Source: Microbacteriaceae bacterium (GTDB taxonomy: Bacteria > Actinomycetota > Actinomycetes > Actinomycetales > Microbacteriaceae). Taken from it: a stretch of DNA of 5,036 bases. This document shows positions 1-5,036 of this stretch, one piece after another. A model generated the notes under the pieces. It did no database searches. It was not told the DNA's origin and saw only the letters and a list, made by a program, of their open reading frames with translations. The stretch lies in assembly GCA_024642605.1 (NCBI GenBank), contig JAHEAT010000041.1:1-5036 (forward strand), in the 5' to 3' direction. Numbering within the stretch: position 1 is the first letter of the stretch; each line of letters opens with the position of its first letter. A program made the position numbers and the translations under genes.

Positions 1-198
1 TGACTCGTGAATCGAGGCAAAGCCGCGAATCGACGAACCATCAAAAAGCTGACCATCAACGAAGAACTGCTCGTCGATCATCGCTGCTGGAAGGTTGAAG
101 TGCTGCTGAACACCAGGAAGGTCGGTGAAGCGAACGTCAAGGAACTTTACGTCGTTATCCTTGATGAACTTCACTACCTCAGAAGCGGTCTTGAACAT
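1..198 (-). CDS. glnA: Glutamine synthetase type I, N-terminal fragment (66 codons, cut by left edge)
   Basis: This is the start of glutamine synthetase, the cytoplasmic enzyme that makes glutamine from glutamate, ammonia and ATP. The reverse-strand translation begins MFKTASEVVKFIKDNDVKF and contains the beta-Grasp-domain signatures DVRFTDLPGVQQHF (residues 21-34) and FDGSSIRGF (52-60), then IHES at the edge (63-66). These closely match actinobacterial GlnA1 as remembered. The ATG at 196-198 is preceded by a purine-rich GAAGGG at 209-214 with a 10-nt spacer, which supports this start. The catalytic metal-binding and adenylylation-loop regions lie outside the window, so its regulatory subtype cannot be judged. 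The gene lies downstream of lipB-lipA-DUF4191 on the same strand but is separated by about 126 bp, so it probably has its own promoter. Identity is near certain. Confidence 0.96.
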   Translation of the reverse strand, partial: MFKTASEVVKFIKDNDVKFLDVRFTDLPGVQQHFNLPAAMIDEQFFVDGQLFDGSSIRGFASIHES

Positions 199-324
199 AG
201 GGGGAATTCCCTTCAAAAGGTGGATTTTTGATAGCCGGCGCAACATCGGAGCCGTCCCTAAAAAGTCTACTCGTGCGTGAACGAGTTAGGTCGCCAAGGA
301 TTGTTTCGTGATTGTAAAAAGTTT
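199..324 (-). promoter_or_regulatory. glnA leader and probable promoter region
   Basis: This 126-bp gap lies between the DUF4191 stop and the glnA start. Reading the minus strand, TACAAT at 316-311 is a good actinobacterial -10 match (TANNNT), but I see no convincing -35 upstream of it. If it is used, the leader would be about 105 nt long. A weaker TAGACT lies at 269-264. The region also holds a 6+6 bp inverted repeat at 269-286 and the 10-bp palindrome GGGAATTCCC at 202-211, which overlaps the glnA ribosome-binding site. Such leaders of glnA in actinomycetes commonly bind nitrogen regulators (GlnR or AmtR), but I cannot match a known consensus exactly here. Confidence 0.4.
269..286. repeat. 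Inverted repeat ACTCGT-N6-ACGAGT in the glnA upstream region
   Basis: Two perfect 6-bp arms (269-274 and 281-286) flank a 6-nt centre. On the minus strand the right arm is followed, after 4 nt, by five T residues (264-260). It could therefore be a short terminator or attenuator hairpin after DUF4191. It could also be a dimeric-regulator operator for glnA: the N6 geometry resembles TetR-family sites such as AmtR boxes, although the arm sequence differs. Both readings are inference; the repeat itself is directly visible. Confidence 0.45.
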
Positions 325-1017
325 TTAGCGACGCGATGCGCGCATCTTGTTTGGGTCAATGCCCTTAGGGATCGGAAGGTTCATTCCAAGTGCTTGTAAG
401 CGGGCGTTCACGGCGCTCACTTCGGCGCGGTTCAACGTCTTCTTAAGACGCATAATTTCGCGTGCAAGCTTTCCGAGTGGAGTTCCACTGTCGTCACCGG
501 TGACATAAAAGATGTGAATTTGCACTCCGGGAGTCGTGCGCTTCAATTTACGAATCTCCTCGTCGAGAATCAATTTTGTTCCGTTGCGGCTTCCCTCTGC
601 GATCAGCACCACGCCGGCCGAACCCACGCAGCGATAGATTGCATCTCGCGTTCTAGGGTTGACTGCCACAGGCATCTCGCTGGTTCTCCAGCCGCGCTTA
701 ATCGCCGATGAGATAACGGCTCCAACCGCACCAGGCTGGCCGGCAATGCGTCCGTAGGCAACAGCTTCGGCACGGCGAGACATCACAATCAAACCCAGCA
801 TTATTGAGGCAAGAAGCCCCAAGGCCGCGTAGATGATGGTGGTGAGCACGTTATCGCTGGCGTAAACAGCCAGTAGCACTCCAGCGGCCAAGGTCGACAG
901 GGTCACGAGCGCTGTGAGCGGCAAAGCGAGCTTGTCTACCTTGATGGTTTGGCCGAAGAGCCTAAAGATTTCGGCCCAACGACCTGGAGTTTTTTGTGCG
1001 TCTGATGATTTAGCCAT
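325..1017 (-). CDS. DUF4191-type integral membrane protein, function unknown
   Basis: This is a 230-residue protein matching the actinobacterial family (DUF4191; Rv2219 in M. tuberculosis) found beside lipA. The order is a basic, soluble N-terminus (1-28), two hydrophobic helices at about 31-52 and 58-79, then a long cytoplasmic-looking C-terminal part. Conserved-looking stretches are RRAEAVAYGRIAGQPGAVGA (81-100), WRTSEMPVAVN (110-120), and a basic tail PIPKGIDPNKMRASRR (215-230). I chose the ATG at 1015-1017 because the family starts at MAK..., while the frame-open extension to 1074 would overlap the lipA C-terminus by 47 nt. The chosen start leaves a 10-nt gap after the lipA stop. Its ribosome-binding site is poor (only TAGG, overlapping the lipA stop), suggesting translation coupled to lipA. 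Conserved linkage to lipoate synthesis suggests, but does not show, a role in that pathway. The biochemical function is unknown. Confidence 0.88.
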   Translation of the reverse strand: MAKSSDAQKTPGRWAEIFRLFGQTIKVDKLALPLTALVTLSTLAAGVLLAVYASDNVLTTIIYAALGLLASIMLGLIVMSRRAEAVAYGRIAGQPGAVGAVISSAIKRGWRTSEMPVAVNPRTRDAIYRCVGSAGVVLIAEGSRNGTKLILDEEIRKLKRTTPGVQIHIFYVTGDDSGTPLGKLAREIMRLKKTLNRAEVSAVNARLQALGMNLPIPKGIDPNKMRASRR

Positions 1018-1027
1018 GGTGAAAAGC

Positions 1028-2026
1028 CTAGCCGACTGCCTGACTGAAGCCGTCTTTGACCGCTGCGTCGGCAAGGTGCTGTAAGTGTTCAGGCACGAGC
1101 CGCCCCTTCTTCTGCATCGAAGAAGCCCACAAGCGCCCTGCGCGATACGAAGACCTAACCAGCGGACCGCTTAGAACCCCCAAGAAGCCCATTTCTTCAG
1201 CAATGTTTTTGAGTTCAACAAACTCTTCTGGCTTCACCCAACGCTCTACCGGATGGTGTCTAACTGTTGGTCGCAAGTACTGCGTAATCGTCACGATGTC
1301 GGTTCCAGCGTTGTGAAGGTGTTGCAGAGCGTCGATGATCTCGTCAATGGTCTCGCCCATTCCAAGAATCAGGTTCGACTTAGTTACCAGTCCGTAGTCA
1401 CGAGCCTGAGAGATGACATCCATGGATCGCTCGTAGGTGAAGGCGGGACGAATTTGCTTGAAAATTCGTGGAACGGTTTCAACATTGTGCGCAAAAACTT
1501 CTGGCTCGGCTTCAAAGACGAGTTTCAGTAGCTCTGGATTGCCTGAGAAATCAGGCACCAAAATCTCAACGCCGGTGCCTGGAGACTGTTCGTGAATCTG
1601 CCTAATCGTTTCGGCATATAACCAAGCGCCCTCATCCTCGAGGTCGTCGCGGGCGACTCCGGTTACGGTGGCGTAGCGCAGCTGCATTTGCTTCACTGAG
1701 TCTCCCACGCGTCGCGGCTCGTCGCGATCAAGCGGCTCTGGTTTACCAGTGTCTATCTGGCAGAAGTCACAGCGTCGAGTGCACTGAGCGCCACCAATTA
1801 GGAATGTTGCCTCGCGATCTTCCCAGCATTCGAAAATGTTTGGGCAACCCGCCTCTTGGCAAACCGTGTGCAGACCCTCCGTTTTCACGAGCTTCTGAAG
1901 CGCCTGGTACTCAGGACCCATCTTGGCTCGTGTCTTTATCCACTCTGGTTTGCGCTCGATTGGCACGGCGGAGTTTCTGGCTTCAATGCGAAGTAATCTT
2001 CGTTCGGGCTTTGGTGCCTCGTTCAT
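1028..2026 (-). CDS. lipA: Lipoyl synthase (radical SAM)
   Basis: This cytoplasmic radical-SAM enzyme inserts sulfur at C6 and C8 of protein-bound octanoyl groups, giving lipoyl. The 332-residue product has both iron-sulfur signatures. The auxiliary cluster CX4CX5C is at C56, C61 and C67. The SAM-binding cluster CX3CX2C is at C82, C86 and C89. The C-terminal RSSY motif (291-294), whose serine ligates the auxiliary cluster in characterised LipA proteins, is present, so all catalytic parts are intact. The ATG at 2024-2026 overlaps the lipB TGA in an ATGA arrangement (2023-2026). AAGG at 2034-2037 lies 7 nt upstream and supports this start. The tail after RSSY (about 38 residues) is rich in charged residues. 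It works after LipB and would modify K43 of the E2 encoded in this window, plus other lipoyl proteins such as GcvH elsewhere. Confidence 0.98.
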   Translation of the reverse strand: MNEAPKPERRLLRIEARNSAVPIERKPEWIKTRAKMGPEYQALQKLVKTEGLHTVCQEAGCPNIFECWEDREATFLIGGAQCTRRCDFCQIDTGKPEPLDRDEPRRVGDSVKQMQLRYATVTGVARDDLEDEGAWLYAETIRQIHEQSPGTGVEILVPDFSGNPELLKLVFEAEPEVFAHNVETVPRIFKQIRPAFTYERSMDVISQARDYGLVTKSNLILGMGETIDEIIDALQHLHNAGTDIVTITQYLRPTVRHHPVERWVKPEEFVELKNIAEEMGFLGVLSGPLVRSSYRAGRLWASSMQKKGRLVPEHLQHLADAAVKDGFSQAVG

Positions 2027-2658
2027 TTCTGTACCTTGCTAATCGTGGTCAATTTTTGCTGCACAACTTCTGCGGCATCCGCGGGGGTGATGTTTTTGCC
2101 AGTGAGATTCGAAAGAGTCGTGGTTTTTGCGTCGCTGATACCGCAAGCAATAATCGTGTCATAGGGGTCAAGCGAATTATTGCAATTGAGCGCGAATCCG
2201 TGCATCGTGTGGTGTTCAGAGACACGGATGCCGATAGCGGCAAGTTTTTCGAAACCGGATCTCGTGCTCACCCAGACCCCGGAGCGACCATCTACTCGCT
2301 CAGCATCGACTCCAAATTCTGCAACGGTTTCGATTAGAACCTGCTCCAGCCAACGCACATAACCAACCACGTCGATTGGCTGGGGGAGTCGCAGAATGGG
2401 GTAACCAACCAGCTGACCTGGCCCGTGCCAGGTGATCTTGCCGCCACGATCGACGTCAATAACTGGCGTTCCGTCGTTTGGACGTTCGTGGTCTTCGGTT
2501 CGTTTTCCGGCTGTGTAAACGCTTGAATGCTCAAGCAAAATCACAGTTTCTGGTCGCAATCCATCGACAATCTCCCGGTGAAGTTTGCGCTGAAGAGCCC
2601 AACCTTGTTCGTAGTCGACGAATGTCGGGTCGTATCCTGCGACTATGAATTCTGGCAT
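2023..2658 (-). CDS. lipB: Octanoyl-ACP:protein octanoyltransferase
   Basis: LipB moves the octanoyl group from acyl carrier protein to the lipoyl-domain lysine, the first step of de novo lipoylation in the cytoplasm. In the 211-residue product the family signature [12 protein letters not shown] spans 71-82, with H78. The catalytic pair is K138 (in [10 protein letters not shown]) and C172 (in IIACGI). The length is normal for the family. I set the start at the ATG at 2656-2658 ([10 protein letters not shown]). The frame stays open to a TTG at 2686-2688, but those ten extra codons would contain the likely -10 box TACAAT, and no ribosome-binding site precedes that TTG. GGAGG sits only 1 nt before the chosen ATG, too close to act as a normal ribosome-binding site, so translation is probably leaderless. 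The gene ends in a 4-nt overlap with lipA, implying co-transcription and coupled translation. Confidence 0.97.
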   Translation of the reverse strand: MPEFIVAGYDPTFVDYEQGWALQRKLHREIVDGLRPETVILLEHSSVYTAGKRTEDHERPNDGTPVIDVDRGGKITWHGPGQLVGYPILRLPQPIDVVGYVRWLEQVLIETVAEFGVDAERVDGRSGVWVSTRSGFEKLAAIGIRVSEHHTMHGFALNCNNSLDPYDTIIACGISDAKTTTLSNLTGKNITPADAAEVVQQKLTTISKVQK

Positions 2659-2694
2659 GCCTCCATTGTAAGTTGGCGCAGTTATCAACAGTTA
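2659..2694 (-). promoter_or_regulatory. Candidate leaderless promoter of lipB
   Basis: On the minus strand TACAAT (2670-2665) is followed by exactly 6 nt (GGAGGC) and then the lipB ATG. Transcription would therefore start at or next to the A of ATG, the usual geometry of leaderless actinobacterial genes. No good -35 is seen at 16-18 nt. A direct repeat, CAGTTA-N4-CAGTTA on the plus strand (2679-2684 and 2689-2694), lies just upstream with 10-bp spacing. Confidence 0.5.
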
Positions 2695-2739
2695 CGGCCT
2701 CGCCTAGCCTAGAGCGAACTCTGGTAGTTAGCCTGAGGC
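2695..2739 (+). promoter_or_regulatory. Candidate promoter of the plus-strand membrane protein gene
   Basis: This is the plus-strand half of the divergent region. TAGCCT (2729-2734) fits TANNNT and sits 5 nt before the ATG. TAGTTA (2725-2730) is an alternative -10 placed 9 nt before it. There is no spaced ribosome-binding site: GAGG ends 1 nt before ATG, as in lipB. A leaderless transcript is therefore plausible. GCCT recurs at 2697, 2702 and 2707 (5-bp steps) and again at 2731. Assignment is tentative. Confidence 0.3.
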
Positions 2740-3240
2740 ATGGTCAAAAAGCACGTCGCTTCAGGTTCTTCGGTGCGACTTGGCTCGCCAAAAAGGCTCA
2801 GAGCTAACCTCCAAGCTTTCGCGGCTCTAGAGGCACAGCAGCATGTTTCAGTTGGCAAATCTGGCTATCTCCTTATGCGCGAATCGCGTCAGGGGCTTAC
2901 GGGAGTCATAAAAAAGCCCAGCGAAGACTCAACTACTCGAGTCAAGGGGAATTACTTTAGAAAGCTGTGGTTTTTAGCGGCGCCACTACTTGTTACTTTA
3001 ATTTTTGTTGGGGTTAATCCTCTTGCGGAAGATAAATCTCATATTCATCGCGCCAAACCCGCTTACGAAACTTTAGCTCGTCAAGCAGATGAGACCGCAG
3101 CAACATGTTCAAATGTCGATCAGGCGCGGGTTGCATTTGAGGGGGTCTCGGTGACTGTGTCGAACTCCACTTGCGGACTTCGTCTGCAAACCTGGGCGCG
3201 CGCTGGAGACCTACTCGCAGACCGAAAGGTTACTAAATGA
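2740..3240 (+). CDS. Unrecognised single-pass membrane protein with extracytoplasmic cysteine pair
   Basis: I do not recognise this 166-residue protein. It has a strongly basic N-terminal part (1-75; K/R-rich) and one hydrophobic helix at about 76-94 (WFLAAPLLVTLIFVG). A C-terminal part of about 70 residues follows, with two cysteines, C123 and C145. By the positive-inside rule the N-terminus should be cytoplasmic and the C-terminus outside, where the cysteines could form a disulfide. No enzyme motif is seen. The gene is real-looking: it is the only long frame between lipB and sucB, it runs opposite to both, and its TGA lies 4 nt before a strong hairpin. The start is weakly supported, as no spaced ribosome-binding site exists; an in-frame GTG at 2773 is an alternative. 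Its core (about 2940-3025) looks more AT-rich than the flanking genes. It occupies the slot of Rv2216 in M. tuberculosis but is unrelated to that epimerase-like protein. Confidence 0.75.
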   Translation: MVKKHVASGSSVRLGSPKRLRANLQAFAALEAQQHVSVGKSGYLLMRESRQGLTGVIKKPSEDSTTRVKGNYFRKLWFLAAPLLVTLIFVGVNPLAEDKSHIHRAKPAYETLARQADETAATCSNVDQARVAFEGVSVTVSNSTCGLRLQTWARAGDLLADRKVTK

Positions 3241-3243
3241 GAA

Positions 3244-3273
3244 AGTGGGAGATCCCTCTCGGGATCTCCCACT
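3244..3273. terminator. Bidirectional hairpin terminator between convergent genes
   Basis: A perfect 13-bp stem (AGTGGGAGATCCC at 3244-3256 and its complement at 3261-3273) closes a 4-nt loop, TCTC. It lies in the 44-bp gap between the stops of the plus-strand membrane protein gene (3240) and sucB (3285), so it can end transcription from both sides. Neither side has a long T run: the minus strand has only a short TTTC after the stem. It resembles the tail-less terminators common in actinomycetes. Confidence 0.85.
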
Positions 3274-3284
3274 AGCTCCAGTGC

Positions 3285-4673
3285 CTAGATGCCGAGGTTC
3301 GGCTCGAAGTTAGCGGCTTCAAGGCGAGCCTTGACGTCCACTAGATAGCGGCTTGCGTCTGCTCCGTCGACCAAACGGTGGTCATACGAGAGGGCAAGGT
3401 AAACCATGCTGCGAATCGCAATACTGTCGCTTCCATCTGCAGACGCAACAACTACCGGGCGCTTGGTAACAACACCTGTTCCCAAAATCGCAACCTGAGG
3501 TAGGAATACAACAGGGGTGTCAAACAGAGCGCCTCGTGACCCGGTGTTTGTGAGCGTAAAGGTTCCGCCACCAAGCTCGTCGGGCTTCAACTTGTTCTCG
3601 CGAGTACGGCTGGCCAAATCTGCAATCGACATTGCAATCTGCGCAATGTTTAGTGTGCTCGCATCGCGGATAACTGGCGTCAAGAGCCCACGCTCGGTGT
3701 CGACCGCAAATGAGATGTTCTCGGTTGGGTGGTACACGATGTTTTCACCATCGATGGTTGCGTTCAATTTAGGGTGTGAACGAAGTGCCTCTGCAGCTGC
3801 CAGAGCGAAGAACGGCATGAAATTCAGCTTGCCACCGGTCGCGGCGACGAAAGCTGGTTGAACTTTTTGGCGCAGCTGGGCGATCTTGGTTACGTCAACT
3901 TCAACCACAGTGGTTAGTTGTGCAGTTTGTTGCATCGATGCAACCGCGCGCTCTGCCAAAACCTTGCGAAGGCGAGTCATCGGCTCTGTGGTACCGCGAA
4001 GTGCCGAAGCCTCAACTGTTGTCGCTGTAGCAACAGCGTTGGTTGCTGGCACCGCCGGTGTAGATGCTGGGTTTGAAACCGAAGCTAGAACGTCATCTTT
4101 GCGAATGCGTCCACCCACGCCCGTACCCGAAATGGAATTCAGGTCGACGCCTGTTTCGCTTGCAAGTTTGCGAACCAGAGGGGTGACGTAACTGGCGTCA
4201 CTTGAAGAAACAACTGGCGAAGAAACAACTGGCGAAGAAACAATTGCTGGAGCAACCGCTACGGCCGGAGCTTCAGCTGCAGGGGCGGCTTCAGGGGTTG
4301 GCACTTGAACCGGAGCATCAGCCACCGGAACGGCAACAACATCGACAACTACTGGTGTTGCTACTTCTGCAGCTGCTACAGGGGCAGGAGCTTCTGTGAC
4401 TGGTGCGGCCTCTGGTGCCGGTGCTGCAGCGGCTGCAGCGGTGCCGATCACTGCGAGTACTCCGCCGACCTGAACGGTTTCATCCTCTTGAACAAGAATC
4501 TGCTCGACTACACCAGCGAAGGGTGAAGGAATCTCGGTATCGACTTTGTCGGTTGAGACTTCTACTAGCGGCTCATCGATAGCGACGCTGTCGCCGACCT
4601 TCTTCAACCAGCGTGTGACGGTACCTTCTGTAACGCTCTCACCGAGTGCTGGTAAAACTACGTTGTCGCTCAT
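3285..4673 (-). CDS. sucB: Dihydrolipoamide acyltransferase, E2 of 2-oxoacid dehydrogenase complexes
   Basis: This E2 core subunit transfers acyl groups from its lipoyl arm to CoA in the pyruvate and/or 2-oxoglutarate dehydrogenase complex. The domains of the 462-residue product are, in order: one lipoyl domain (1-78) with lipoylation site K43 in DKVDTEIP; an Ala/Pro/Val-rich flexible linker (about 79-160); an E3/E1-binding domain (162-199, YVTPLVRKLA to GGRIRKDDV); a second linker (200-225); and the catalytic domain (about 228-462) with active-site DHRLVDG at 431-437 (H432, D436). The ATG at 4671-4673 has a strong ribosome-binding site, AAAGGAG, 7 nt upstream. The M. tuberculosis homologue DlaT has two lipoyl domains; only one is present here. 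In actinobacteria the 2-oxoglutarate E1 often carries its own fused acyltransferase domain, so this E2 may serve pyruvate dehydrogenase (as dlaT/aceF) despite the customary sucB name. It lies 29 nt after lpdA, probably in one operon. Confidence 0.95.
   Translation of the reverse strand: MSDNVVLPALGESVTEGTVTRWLKKVGDSVAIDEPLVEVSTDKVDTEIPSPFAGVVEQILVQEDETVQVGGVLAVIGTAAAAAAPAPEAAPVTEAPAPVAAAEVATPVVVDVVAVPVADAPVQVPTPEAAPAAEAPAVAVAPAIVSSPVVSSPVVSSSDASYVTPLVRKLASETGVDLNSISGTGVGGRIRKDDVLASVSNPASTPAVPATNAVATATTVEASALRGTTEPMTRLRKVLAERAVASMQQTAQLTTVVEVDVTKIAQLRQKVQPAFVAATGGKLNFMPFFALAAAEALRSHPKLNATIDGENIVYHPTENISFAVDTERGLLTPVIRDASTLNIAQIAMSIADLASRTRENKLKPDELGGGTFTLTNTGSRGALFDTPVVFLPQVAILGTGVVTKRPVVVASADGSDSIAIRSMVYLALSYDHRLVDGADASRYLVDVKARLEAANFEPNLGI
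4204..4248 (-). repeat. In-frame 15-bp tandem repeat in the E2 linker
   Basis: GAAGAAACAACTGGC (plus strand) occurs twice in perfect tandem (4204-4218 and 4219-4233), followed by a diverged third copy (4234-4248). On the coding strand each unit gives five residues, so the linker reads VSSPVVSSPVVSSS at about 145-158. The unit length is a multiple of three, so gain or loss would only lengthen or shorten the flexible linker. Confidence 0.9.
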
Positions 4674-4702
4674 TCTTTAGCTCCTTTGAATCCGAATCAA
4701 TA

Positions 4703-5036
4703 CTAGGCGTGTGCGTGTAGAGGTTTTCCGGCTAGGGCCAGGTGGGCCTCTCCGATTGCCTCGTTCATGGTTGGGTGTGCGTGTACGAGAGTGGCAACAT
4801 CTTCTGGGTACGCTTCCCAGTTGACGATGAGTTGTGCTTCGCCGATCTGTTCGCCAACTCGCGAGCCGATCATGTGTACGCCGATAACAGGGCCGTTGTT
4901 ACGGCGAACCAACTTAATAAAGCCCGCGGTGCCAAGAATCTGGCTCTTGCCGTTGCCGCCAAGGTTGTATTCGTAAACCGAAACGTTGTCGCTGCCGTAA
5001 GTCTCGCGAGCCTTGGCCTCGCTCAATCCAACGCTA
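4703..5036 (-). CDS. lpdA: Dihydrolipoamide dehydrogenase, C-terminal fragment (cut by right edge)
   Basis: This is the last 110 residues of E3, the FAD enzyme that re-oxidises the dihydrolipoyl arm of E2 using NAD+. The fragment is the C-terminal dimerisation domain. It starts SVGLSEAKA at the window edge and contains GFIKLV (39-44 of the fragment), IGVHMIG (51-57) and the active-site motif HAHPTMNE (85-92). There the second histidine (H87) and E92 form the His-Glu pair that serves the partner subunit. It ends LAGKPLHAHA. The FAD and NAD domains and the redox disulfide lie beyond the window. The frame is open through the edge, so the gene continues and the TTG near 5026 is not a start. It precedes sucB by 29 nt on the same strand, fitting an E3-E2 operon. 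In M. tuberculosis lpd is located elsewhere. Confidence 0.96.
   Translation of the reverse strand, partial: SVGLSEAKARETYGSDNVSVYEYNLGGNGKSQILGTAGFIKLVRRNNGPVIGVHMIGSRVGEQIGEAQLIVNWEAYPEDVATLVHAHPTMNEAIGEAHLALAGKPLHAHA

Noticed and set aside
315..327. TAAAAA-G-TTTTTA inverted repeat at the DUF4191 stop
   Set aside because: It is AT-only with a 1-nt centre that cannot form a stable hairpin; it is likely chance at an AT-rich gene end.
1018..1074. Upstream start extending the DUF4191 protein by 19 residues into lipA
   Set aside because: The extension overlaps conserved lipA coding sequence by 47 nt, and the family normally begins near MAK; the ATG at 1017 fits better.
1804..2337. Long plus-strand open frame of 177 codons antisense to lipA and lipB
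   Set aside because: It lies entirely opposite two intact, well-conserved enzymes, shows no recognisable domain, and has no promoter or ribosome-binding site evidence. It is best explained as a codon-bias shadow.
2659..2688. TTG start extending LipB by ten residues
   Set aside because: The extension would include the likely -10 box, lacks a ribosome-binding site, and does not resemble family N-termini, which begin close to the [13 protein letters not shown] strand.
2683..2691. TTATCAACA resembling a DnaA box
   Set aside because: It is a single copy with at least one mismatch to the core consensus, more against the actinobacterial TTGTCCACA form. There is no cluster or origin-linked gene nearby.
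2711..2722. AGAG-CGAA-CTCT small hairpin in the divergent region
   Set aside because: It has only four perfect pairs and lies in promoter DNA likely not transcribed from the nearest starts; not distinguishable from chance.
4202..4399. Repetitive plus-strand frame rich in KKQLA and Gln/Leu
   Set aside because: It is the antisense of the Ala/Pro/Val-rich linker of the E2 gene; the repeats come from that linker's tandem units, not from a separate protein.
1..5036. Mobile elements, CRISPR arrays, tRNA or rRNA genes, defence or toxin-antitoxin systems
   Set aside because: No transposase, spaced direct-repeat array, cloverleaf-like sequence or toxin/antitoxin motif was seen; the genes are core metabolism in a conserved order.

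Overview
The window looks like a chromosomal core-metabolism region of an actinomycete with moderate GC. The best guess is a Microbacteriaceae-type organism, possibly one of the small-genome freshwater lineages. This rests on protein family content (an actinobacterial DUF4191-type membrane protein beside lipA, and an E2 subunit resembling actinobacterial DlaT/SucB) and on gene order. From memory, Mycobacterium tuberculosis has dlaT - Rv2216 - lipB - lipA - Rv2219 (DUF4191) - Rv2219A - glnA1, and the same core order is seen here. The exact genus is not determined.

Layout, right to left along the minus strand: the C-terminal end of dihydrolipoamide dehydrogenase (lpdA, E3; cut by the right edge) and, 29 nt later, the complete lipoyl-bearing acyltransferase (sucB/dlaT, E2). 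This unit ends at a strong perfect hairpin at 3244-3273. That hairpin is shared with a convergent plus-strand gene (2740-3240) for an unrecognised single-pass membrane protein. A divergent promoter region of about 80 bp follows. It leads left into lipB, lipA and a DUF4191 membrane protein gene, a tight unit with a 4-nt ATGA overlap and then a 10-nt gap. After an intergenic region of about 126 bp comes the start of glnA (type I glutamine synthetase), cut by the left edge after 66 codons.

The genes form a functional theme. LipB transfers an octanoyl group from acyl carrier protein to the lipoyl-domain lysine (K43 in the E2 encoded here). LipA then inserts two sulfurs to make lipoyl. The E2 carries acyl groups on that arm, and LpdA (E3) re-oxidises it. 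So the makers of the cofactor and the enzymes that use it lie side by side. DUF4191 is a conserved neighbour of unknown role, and glnA opens nitrogen assimilation.

Most of the window is ordinary and well conserved. The parts worth a second look are the apparently leaderless lipB start, the orphan membrane protein between lipB and sucB, and the inverted repeat in the glnA leader. I see no mobile element, CRISPR array, RNA gene, or convincing undescribed system.
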